Assembly: GCF_016464305.1 (NCBI RefSeq)
Contig: NZ_JAEIOJ010000003.1
Location: 469,719-533,718, forward strand
Length of the DNA: 64,000 bases
Reading direction: 5' to 3'
Source: Umezawaea beigongshangensis
Lineage (GTDB): Bacteria > Actinomycetota > Actinomycetes > Mycobacteriales > Pseudonocardiaceae
Position numbers and translations under genes: made by a program. A model generated the notes under the pieces. The model saw nothing but the letters and a program-made list of their open reading frames with translations, made no database searches and had not been told where the DNA came from. Below are positions 8,273 to 14,711 of the stretch, piece after piece (the stretch's first letter is position 1; the number at the start of each line of letters is the position of its first letter).

Positions 8273-8328
8273 CCACGAGACGCTAGGCGTCTGCGTGACC
8301 AGAATCACGGCTCGTTGTGGACCTGATA

Positions 8329-10158
8329 TCAGACGATCACGAAGGTCCGCTCCGAGGAGGTCGTCGCCAGCGCGGGGTCCTCCGGCACGACCTCGACCCG
8401 CACCCGGTGCCCACCGCTGCTCAGCGCCGCGGTCGGCAGCCACACCTCGTACCGGCCGGCCACCGCCGGGCCGTCGCGCGTCGTGGGCAGCGCGAGCACC
8501 GGTTCGCCGTCCAGCGAGATCCGGACGCCCGCCAGCGGGACCGGCGCGAGCCCGGTCAGCCCGACCTCGGCCACGACGCGCACCTCCCCGCCCGCGGGGA
8601 ACTCGGCGGGCGCACCGCGGCCGTCCCGGTCGAACAGGACGACGAGCGGACGGGGCGTCTCCTCCCGCGCGGCGCTCTCGGCGAGTCGCGGCAGCGGTTC
8701 GCGCGGCGCGTCCGGCCTCCCGGTGAGCACGACGCCGGACGTCGTCACGGCCAGCGCGGAGAGGTCGTCGGCCAGCAGGGCGGCGCGCGCGCTCGGAGGC
8801 GGGTCCACGTCGTCGAGGGGGAAGTCCGCGTGCGCCAACCGGACCACCCCGTTCACGTCCGACACCACGGCGGGCGCGGTGCGTCCGGCGAACTCCAGCC
8901 GCAGCGGCTGGTCGCTCCTGCTCAGCACGGTCGCCGCGACGCGTGCGGTCAGCGCCGTCCGGAGCCGCTGGCCGCCGACCTCGCCGAGCACCAGCGCGCC
9001 GTCCCGCTGCTCGGTCACGTCGAAGCGCACCTCCGACACCGGGTCCGGCTGCTGCCGCCCGCCCCGCACGGCGAGCGTGTCCAGCAGCGTGCCCGCCCCG
9101 CCGGAGAACGCCAGCCGCGGCCGGGCGACCCGCCACGGCACCGCGACGGGTGCGCTGGCCACCACCCGCCCGTCGCGCAACCCCACGACGGAGTCCGCCA
9201 GCACCCGCAGCTCCCAGCGGTGCCGCACCCCGTCGACCGGCGTGAGGGCGCCCTCGGGGACCGGTGGTCGCGCGGTCGTCGTCGGAAGGCGGCCGAAGCC
9301 GATCCGCGCGTCGTCGCTGCGGATCGTCAGCGCGACCGCTCCCGGTGGCAGTGCCGCGTCCGACGGCCCCGGCTGCCCCGTCGTGCCCCGCGCGGCGATG
9401 CCCGGTGCGCGCAGCTCCTCGTAGGGCTCTGGCAGCAGCGCCAGCGTGACCGACCCGCCCGGTCCCACCGGACCGTCGGTGGTGAGCACCGCGCGGGCGA
9501 TCGCCCCGTGCTCGTCCGGCACGCCGACCCGCAGCGGCACGGTCGACTGCATCTCCGCGTACTCGCAGCCGATCTCCACCCGGCGGCGCCCGTCGACCTC
9601 CCGCAGACCGAAGCAGCTCTGGTCCACGAGCAGCCGCCAGCGGCGCGGATCGAGCGACTCGGGGCCCTCGAAGCGGTCGACCGGCTCGTCCAGCCCGTCC
9701 GCCCAGCGCTCGTCGTCGAGGGCGTCCGGGCTCCGCCCCACCAGCAGCGGCTGCGACCGCAGGCCCGTCGCGCCCACCGCGCGCACCTCGACCCCGAGGA
9801 CGCGCACCGGATCGAGCCCGCCGATCTCGACCGCCGTCGTCGTCGTGTAGCGGACCGAGTCGTCCCAGCGCACCTCGTAGGCGGGGGCGTCGCCCGACCA
9901 GTCGACCCGCAGGCTCTCCCGGTCGAGCGCGTCGACCCCCACCAGTTCCGGCTGCCGCGGCGGCTCCTCCGCGCCGTGCCGCACGCCCTCGGCGGTGAAC
10001 TCCTCGATCCGCACCGGGCCGGACGCGGGACGGTCGGGCAGCTCCGTCTCCCGGCGCAGCACCGCGACCGCGCCACCGAGCACCACCACGCCCACGACGA
10101 GCACGGCGGTCCGGCCGCGCCGCGTCACGACGTCTCGCGTCACGACGTCTCGCGTCAC
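8329..10158 (-). CDS. Membrane-anchored beta-domain protein, paralogue B
   Basis: 609 residues if translation begins at GTG 10158, which overlaps the TGA of the upstream prephenate dehydrogenase gene. Two further in-frame GTG codons lie 15 and 30 bp inside (10143, 10128) because the junction is a tandem repeat, so the exact start is open. One hydrophobic helix is followed by SLRVDWSGDAPAYEVRW (fibronectin-like), VDRFEGPESLDPRRWRL (laminin-G-like) and a C-terminal region ending SSGGHRVRVEVVPEDP. The same order occurs in paralogue A, 56 bp downstream. No enzymatic motif is seen. It is presumably co-transcribed with the amidohydrolase and tyrA genes, with which it has no obvious functional link. 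Confidence 0.65.
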   Translation of the reverse strand: MTRDVVTRDVVTRRGRTAVLVVGVVVLGGAVAVLRRETELPDRPASGPVRIEEFTAEGVRHGAEEPPRQPELVGVDALDRESLRVDWSGDAPAYEVRWDDSVRYTTTTAVEIGGLDPVRVLGVEVRAVGATGLRSQPLLVGRSPDALDDERWADGLDEPVDRFEGPESLDPRRWRLLVDQSCFGLREVDGRRRVEIGCEYAEMQSTVPLRVGVPDEHGAIARAVLTTDGPVGPGGSVTLALLPEPYEELRAPGIAARGTTGQPGPSDAALPPGAVALTIRSDDARIGFGRLPTTTARPPVPEGALTPVDGVRHRWELRVLADSVVGLRDGRVVASAPVAVPWRVARPRLAFSGGAGTLLDTLAVRGGRQQPDPVSEVRFDVTEQRDGALVLGEVGGQRLRTALTARVAATVLSRSDQPLRLEFAGRTAPAVVSDVNGVVRLAHADFPLDDVDPPPSARAALLADDLSALAVTTSGVVLTGRPDAPREPLPRLAESAAREETPRPLVVLFDRDGRGAPAEFPAGGEVRVVAEVGLTGLAPVPLAGVRISLDGEPVLALPTTRDGPAVAGRYEVWLPTAALSSGGHRVRVEVVPEDPALATTSSERTFVIV

Positions 10159-10169
10159 GAGGTCTCGGC
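10125..10169. repeat. 15-bp tandem repeat (3 copies) across a stop/start junction
   Basis: TCACGACGTCTCGCG occurs at 10125-10139 and 10140-10154, with a diverged third copy at 10155-10169. On the minus strand each copy contains GTGACG in frame, giving three possible GTG starts for paralogue B. The third copy holds the stop codon of the prephenate dehydrogenase gene. Confidence 0.8.
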
Positions 10170-11141
10170 GAGCGCGGACGTACCCCGCACGGCGGTGATC
10201 CGGCCGCCCCGCGCGCCGAGGGCCAGCAGCGCCTCCAGCGCGCCGGGCGACGTCAGGTCGACGCTGATCCCGGTCCGCTTCACGACGCGCTGCGCGTCGA
10301 GCGTGCGCCGCCCGGCGTGCCCGGCCTGGATCGTCTTGGCGAGCCCGCCGGTCGAGGCCAGCGACCCGCGCGCGGCTCCCAGCCTGCCCAGCGCGTCGTC
10401 CACGGCGTCCAGCAGCGCCGTCCGGTTCCCCTCGCACATCGCCCGCACCAGCTCGGGATCGCTGCCCGCGACGCGCGTGCCGTCGGTGAACGACCCCGCC
10501 GCCAGCGCCATCGCCAGCGGCCCGCCGTCCGCGCCCACCGCCGCGAGCACCGCCGCCAGCACGTGCGGCAGGTGCGAGACCCGCGCCACCGCGGAGTCGT
10601 GCTCGGCCGCGGTCGCGGGCACGACGTGCGCGCCGCAGTCCAGCGCCAGGGTGATCACGTCGAGGAGCACCTCGGGCTCCGGGTGGTCCTCGTCGGCGAT
10701 CACGACCCACGCCGCGTCGCGGAACAGCGCCTCGTCCGACGCCGCCCAGCCGGACCGCGAGGTGCCCGCCATCGGGTGCCCGCCGACGTAGCGGGCCCCC
10801 GGCAGCCGGTACCGCACGGCGTCGTCGACCTGCTCCTTCACGCTGACCACGTCGGTCAGCCGGCACGTCGGCGCGACGGCCGCCACCCGCCGCAGCACCT
10901 CGTCGACGGCGGGCAGCGGCACCGCGACCACCACGAGCGCGTCGCGCTCCGCCGCTCTGGCCAGTGCGACGTCGACCGTCTCCTCGACGTCGAAGCCGTC
11001 GGCCGCTGCCGCCGCCGCGTCCGCGGGCGACGCCGTGGCGCCCCACGCGGTGCGCCCAGCGGCGCTCGCGGCACGCAGCACGGAGCCGCCGATCAGTCCC
11101 AGTCCGAGCACGCACACGTCACGCACCCGCCCATCCTGCAC
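10155..11141 (-). CDS. tyrA: Prephenate dehydrogenase
   Basis: 328 residues. The N-terminal Rossmann motif GLGLIGGS (13-20) binds NAD(P). The PLPAVDEVLRRV, DVVSVKEQV and GGHPMAGTSRSGW segments are diagnostic of prephenate dehydrogenase, which oxidatively decarboxylates prephenate to 4-hydroxyphenylpyruvate in tyrosine synthesis. The helical dimerisation half follows (HLPHVLAAVLA). The extra C-terminal 70 residues (from VKRTGISVDL) look like the divergent regulatory tail of actinobacterial enzymes. It lies 45 bp after the amidohydrolase and overlaps the following gene by 4 nt. Confidence 0.9.
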   Translation of the reverse strand: MQDGRVRDVCVLGLGLIGGSVLRAASAAGRTAWGATASPADAAAAAADGFDVEETVDVALARAAERDALVVVAVPLPAVDEVLRRVAAVAPTCRLTDVVSVKEQVDDAVRYRLPGARYVGGHPMAGTSRSGWAASDEALFRDAAWVVIADEDHPEPEVLLDVITLALDCGAHVVPATAAEHDSAVARVSHLPHVLAAVLAAVGADGGPLAMALAAGSFTDGTRVAGSDPELVRAMCEGNRTALLDAVDDALGRLGAARGSLASTGGLAKTIQAGHAGRRTLDAQRVVKRTGISVDLTSPGALEALLALGARGGRITAVRGTSALAETS

Positions 11142-11186
11142 CGATCGGGCAGCTCAGTCGATCACCACGGCCCGAGCCGGGGCGGA

Positions 11187-12413
11187 TCAGCGCAGGGCGT
11201 CCAGCGCGAACGCGCTGTACAGGGCGACGCCGTGCTCCATCGCGGCCTCGTCGAACAGCACGCGGTTCGAGTGGTTCGGCGCGGCGTCGGCCAGGTCGAC
11301 GCCGCGCGGGCACGCGCCGAGGAACGCGAGCGCCCCCGGCACCCGCTGGAGCACGTAGGAGAAGTCCTCCGCGCCCATCAGCGGATCGCCCATCGGCTCG
11401 GCCCAGCGCGGCCCCAGCGCCGACGCGGCCAGGTCCAGGACGTGCTGACCGACCTCCGCGTCGTTCACCGTCACCGGGTAGCCGGGCACGATCGACACCT
11501 CCGCCGCGCAGCCGTGCGCCGCGGCGACGTGCTCGCAGACCTGCCGCAGCTCCCGGTGCACGAACGTCCTGGTCTCCTCCGCCAGCGTGCGGATCGTCCC
11601 GTCCAGCCGCGCCGTCTCCGGGATGACGTTGTTGGTCGTGCCGGCCTCGATGCGCCCCACCGTCACCACCGCGGGCCGGTGCACGCTGACCCGGCGGGCC
11701 ACCATCGTCTGGAGCGCGCCGACCATCGCGGCCGCCGCCGGAACGGGGTCCACGGCGTCGTGCGGCATCCCGCCGTGACCGCCCCTGCCGGTGACGTCCA
11801 CCCGGAACGTGTCGGCCGACGCCATGATCGTGCCGGGCCGCGACCGCACCGCGCCGGACGTCGCCGTCGAGGTGATGTGCAGGGCGAACGCCCGCTCCAC
11901 CGGCGTGCCCGCCGCCTCCAGCACGCCCTCCTCGATCATGTGCCGCGCGCCGTGGAAGCCCTCCTCGCCCGGCTGGAACATGAACACGACGCTGCCCGCG
12001 AGGACGTCGCGCCGCGTGCTCAGCAGGCGCGCGGCCGACGCGAGCATCGCCACGTGGGTGTCGTGCCCGCAGGCGTGCATCACGCCCGGCACCTCCGAGG
12101 CGTGCTCGAGCCCGGTCGCCTCGGTCAGCGGCAGCGCGTCCATGTCGCCGCGCAGCAGCACGGCCGGGCCGGGCCGCCCGCCCCGCAGCACCGCCACGAC
12201 GGAGTCCGTCGTCGTGCCCGTGGTGATCTCCAGGGGCAGCCCCTCCAGCGCGCGCAGGACGGCGGCCTGCGTCTCCGGCAGGCGCAGCCCCTCCTCCGGG
12301 TGGCGGTGGACCCGCCTGCGCAGAGCCACGGTCCTGGGCTGCAGGGCCCGCGCCGCCTCGGGCAGACCCGTGAAACGGGGCTCGGACTGGACGTGTCGCA
12401 CCGGTGAACTCAT
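11187..12413 (-). CDS. M20-family amidohydrolase (N-acyl-amino-acid or hippurate hydrolase type)
   Basis: 408 residues from ATG 12413. The dinuclear-metal site is intact: RGDMDALP (88-95), HACGHDTH (113-120), the GEEGFHGARHMIEEG pair, and the final MGAEDFSY. The HGGMPHDAVDP motif marks the lid/dimerisation domain of the M20D group. Such enzymes remove acyl groups from amino acids or related amides; the substrate here is unknown. No signal peptide is seen. It is the first gene of the minus-strand series that continues with tyrA, and is divergent from the tadA pair. Confidence 0.85.
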   Translation of the reverse strand: MSSPVRHVQSEPRFTGLPEAARALQPRTVALRRRVHRHPEEGLRLPETQAAVLRALEGLPLEITTGTTTDSVVAVLRGGRPGPAVLLRGDMDALPLTEATGLEHASEVPGVMHACGHDTHVAMLASAARLLSTRRDVLAGSVVFMFQPGEEGFHGARHMIEEGVLEAAGTPVERAFALHITSTATSGAVRSRPGTIMASADTFRVDVTGRGGHGGMPHDAVDPVPAAAAMVGALQTMVARRVSVHRPAVVTVGRIEAGTTNNVIPETARLDGTIRTLAEETRTFVHRELRQVCEHVAAAHGCAAEVSIVPGYPVTVNDAEVGQHVLDLAASALGPRWAEPMGDPLMGAEDFSYVLQRVPGALAFLGACPRGVDLADAAPNHSNRVLFDEAAMEHGVALYSAFALDALR

Positions 12414-12489
12414 GCGCCGATGGTGGCACCGGATCGGCGCCACCGCCCGAGCCGGTGGCCCTCCGCTACCGGGGTGGACCCCGGACCCC

Positions 12490-12495
12490 TACGGT
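12490..12495 (+). promoter_or_regulatory. -10 element TACGGT, leaderless start for the TadA-partner gene
   Basis: TACGGT ends 6 nt before the ATG at 12502 with no ribosome-binding site between. The next two genes (12502-13448) probably form one transcript from here. Confidence 0.45.
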
Positions 12496-12501
12496 GTGTG
12501 C

Positions 12502-12990
12502 ATGGCAGAGCAGGAGCCGGTCAGCGGCTTCGCTGTCGCGGTCGTCCGGGAGGACGGCCGCTGGCGGTGCGGGAAGATGGACAGCTCCGCGCTGTCCGAG
12601 TTGGACGCGGCGATCACTGAGCTGCGCGGGATGCGGTCCACGGGGGCGGTCTTCGGGCTGCTGGCCGTGGACGACGAGTTCTTCGTCATCTGCAGGCCCG
12701 TCCCCGGCGGTGTGTCGCTGCTGCTGTCCGACGCGGCGGCTGCGCTCGACTACGACATCGCCGCCGACGTCCTCGACCTCCTGCGGGTGGAACCGCCGGA
12801 CGAGGAGGACGAGGAGCTGTGGCCGGAGGGCGACCTCGGGGTCCTGACGGACCTCGGGATGCCCGAGCACGAGATGCAGATCGTCGTGGACGAGGTCGAC
12901 CTCTACCCCGACGAGCAGCTCCAGATGATCGCCCAGCGGTGCGGGTTCGGCGACGAGTTCACCAAGCTCCTGGACACGATCCAGGCGTGA
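12502..12990 (+). CDS. tRNA adenosine deaminase-associated protein
   Basis: 162 residues, acidic. The sequence (SGFAVAVVREDGRWRCGKM near the start, the LLLSDAAAALDYDIAADVLDLL core, PDEEDEELWPEGDLGVL and a C-terminal QLQMIAQRCGFGDEF) matches the actinobacterial family always found directly before tadA. Its biochemical role is not established. The stop overlaps the tadA GTG (GTGA), so the two are translationally coupled. Confidence 0.85.
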   Translation: MAEQEPVSGFAVAVVREDGRWRCGKMDSSALSELDAAITELRGMRSTGAVFGLLAVDDEFFVICRPVPGGVSLLLSDAAAALDYDIAADVLDLLRVEPPDEEDEELWPEGDLGVLTDLGMPEHEMQIVVDEVDLYPDEQLQMIAQRCGFGDEFTKLLDTIQA

Positions 12991-13448
12991 GCCGGGACGA
13001 GGACCTGGTCCGAGCGGCCCTCCGCGCGGCCGGACGCGCTCCCGAGACCGGCGACGTGCCGATCGGCGCCGTCGTCTTCGACCCCGACGGCCACGAGCTG
13101 GCCGGTGCCTGCAACGCCCGCGAGGCCACCGGCGACCCCACGGCGCACGCCGAGGTCCTGGCGATCAGGGCCGCCGCGGCCCGCTTCGGCGACGGCTGGC
13201 GGCTGGAGGGCTGCACGCTGGCCGTGACGGTCGAGCCGTGCACGATGTGCGCAGGCGCGCTGGTGCTCGCCAGGGTGTCCCGAGTGGTCTTCGGCGCGTG
13301 GGAGCCGCGCACCGGGGCCGTGGGCTCGCTGTGGGACGTGGTGCGCGACCGCCGCCTGAACCACCGCCCCGAGGTGGTCGGCGGCGTGCTGGCCGACGAG
13401 TGCGCGGCCGTGGTGGAGGAGTTCTTCGACGGTCACCGCTTTCGCTGA
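12987..13448 (+). CDS. tadA: tRNA-specific adenosine deaminase TadA
   Basis: 153 residues from GTG 12987. The zinc deaminase motifs are HAE (His54, Glu56) and PCTMC (Cys85, Cys88). The enzyme converts A34 to inosine in tRNA-Arg(ACG), allowing decoding of CGN codons. Length and order (partner gene, tadA, tRNA-Ser) are typical of actinobacteria. The GTGA overlap with the partner gene sets the start. A terminator follows directly. Confidence 0.92.
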   Translation: MSRDEDLVRAALRAAGRAPETGDVPIGAVVFDPDGHELAGACNAREATGDPTAHAEVLAIRAAAARFGDGWRLEGCTLAVTVEPCTMCAGALVLARVSRVVFGAWEPRTGAVGSLWDVVRDRRLNHRPEVVGGVLADECAAVVEEFFDGHRFR

Positions 13449-13479
13449 GACCCCCCGGTGCGGGGCCCCGGAGGGGGTC
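13449..13479 (+). terminator. Terminator after tadA
   Basis: GACCCCC (13449-13455) pairs with GGGGGTC (13473-13479). Inside it is a second GGGGCCCC palindrome, and TTGTATT follows the stem. Confidence 0.65.
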
Positions 13480-13495
13480 TTGTATTGTTCTCGGC

Positions 13496-13580
13496 GGTGG
13501 CGTGTCCGAGCGGCCGAAGGAGCACGCCTCGAAAGCGTGTGAAGTGAAAGCTTCCGTGGGTTCAAATCCCACCGCCACCG
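13496..13580 (+). tRNA. tRNA-Ser(CGA)
   Basis: 85-nt tRNA with acceptor GGTGGCG (13496-13502) pairing CGCCACC (13573-13579), discriminator G, and anticodon loop CTCGAAA giving anticodon CGA (serine UCG). A long variable arm of the serine class and the T-loop TTCAAAT are present. The 3' CCA is not encoded. Confidence 0.95.
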
Positions 13581-13585
13581 CAGAT

Positions 13586-13623
13586 CAGAGCCCCGGTGAC
13601 CAGAGATGGTCACCGGGGCTCTG
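13586..13623 (+). terminator. Terminator of tRNA-Ser(CGA)
   Basis: A perfect 16-bp stem (arms 13586-13601 and 13608-13623) with a 6-nt loop AGAGAT. No T run follows. Confidence 0.7.
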
Positions 13624-13700
13624 TCGCGTGGTCGCACTTCTGGTGGCAGTTGCCCGCACGCGCCCGGTGGCCGGACACGCGATCACCGGCGTGCGGGCCG

Positions 13701-13709
13701 TGCTAGCTT
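13701..13709 (+). promoter_or_regulatory. Extended -10 TGCTAGCTT
   Basis: TG-n-TAGCTT fits an extended -10 and lies 42 bp before the GTG of the membrane-protein gene. No clear -35 is present, as expected for extended -10 promoters. Confidence 0.35.
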
Positions 13710-13750
13710 CGGCGCCGGTCCAAGCCGGTGGTGGGTGACGGGAGGCCGCA

Positions 13751-14452
13751 GTGGAGTGGTTCACCGCGATCAGCGGACTCCTGGTCGACCTGGCCTGGCC
13801 GATCGTGGCCCTCACCGCGATCGTGCTGTTCCGCAGGCCCCTGGGCGAGGTGATCGGCCGCGTCAGGTCGGTGGAGGTCCCCGGCGGCGCGATCACCTTC
13901 GGCGACGAGCTGGAGCAGGTGGAGCGGCAGTTGCAGGACGCGTCCGAGCGGCTGGCGGAGCTCCCGTTCGGCCGGGGGCACGAACAGCCGTGGGACCTCC
14001 AGCCCGATCCGCCGTCGCAGGCGGGGACGCACGGGTCGGTGCCGCCGCCCACGTTCGGCGAGCCGGGGTACGGCGGGGAACCGGCCGACCGGTCGCCGCC
14101 CGCCGCCCGCGGCACCGGCGGTGATCGGAGCGCTGTCGACCCGGACCCGGTCGGGACGGTCGTGCGGTCGTGGTCCGCCGTGGAGGAGAAGGTGGTGGAC
14201 CTCTACGGCGCCGTCACCGGCGACCCGTCCCGGCAGTTCTACGGCGACGTCGTGCTGATGCGGCTGGCCGGTGTGCTGCCGGTCGAGCTGGCCGGGGCGA
14301 TCCGGTCGTTGCGCCGGTCGCGCGATCTGGCCGTGCGGGGGAGCGGTGAGGTCTCCGCCGGTGAAGCCGTCGCCTACGCGAGCAGCGCCGACACCGCGAT
14401 CGAGATGCTGGAGGCCGTCGCGAGGACTTCTGGACGCTCCGGGAGGCCGTGA
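13751..14452 (+). CDS. Membrane-anchored protein of unknown function
   Basis: 233 residues from GTG 13751. One N-terminal hydrophobic helix (about 8-27, LVDLAWPIVALTAIVLF) leads into a short beta segment and a coiled-coil-like stretch ELEQVERQLQDASERLAEL. A Pro/Gly-rich disordered linker follows, then a helical C-terminal domain (WSAVEEKVVDLYGAV ... ADTAIEMLEAV) that recalls DUF4145-type domains. It would face the cytoplasm with a single anchor. No neighbour suggests a job, and it stands alone between two terminators. Confidence 0.65.
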   Translation: MEWFTAISGLLVDLAWPIVALTAIVLFRRPLGEVIGRVRSVEVPGGAITFGDELEQVERQLQDASERLAELPFGRGHEQPWDLQPDPPSQAGTHGSVPPPTFGEPGYGGEPADRSPPAARGTGGDRSAVDPDPVGTVVRSWSAVEEKVVDLYGAVTGDPSRQFYGDVVLMRLAGVLPVELAGAIRSLRRSRDLAVRGSGEVSAGEAVAYASSADTAIEMLEAVARTSGRSGRP

Positions 14453-14462
14453 CCGGTCCCGC

Positions 14463-14506
14463 ACGCCGAAGGGGCCCCCGCTCGTCAGCGGGGGCCCCTT
14501 CGGCGT
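14463..14506 (+). terminator. Very strong terminator hairpin
   Basis: A 20-bp perfect stem (14463-14482 and 14487-14506) with CGTC loop after the membrane-protein gene. Confidence 0.85.
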
Positions 14507-14582
14507 CTGAGCGATCCGTCGGCGTCCGGTGCCTGGGAGGGGTCTCACCGTCCGCCGTCGTGAACCTAACCCTACCCCATCG

Positions 14583-14598
14583 TCGAACACCTGTTCGA
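14583..14598 (+). promoter_or_regulatory. Perfect SOS (LexA) box upstream of the secreted nuclease gene
   Basis: TCGAACACCTGTTCGA matches the actinobacterial LexA consensus TCGAAC-N4-GTTCGA at all 12 defined positions. It lies 113 bp before the TTG start, in an intergenic region isolated from the upstream gene by a terminator, so the nuclease gene is the only candidate target. Confidence 0.65.
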
Positions 14599-14711
14599 CC
14601 GCGGTGGACATCTCCCGGCTGCTCCGTACGGGTCAACCGTTGAACGCGCGGTCTTCCTGAATTCACCCGACGCGGGGAGGATCACCCGATCTGCTGACAT
14701 CGGAGGACGCG

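Noticed and set aside
5084..8326. Very long open frame on the plus strand (over 1,000 codons)
   Set aside because: It is antisense to the thiolase and paralogue A genes. In DNA this GC-rich the opposite strand is often free of stops. Its product is Arg/His/Gln/Pro-rich and matches no protein family I know.
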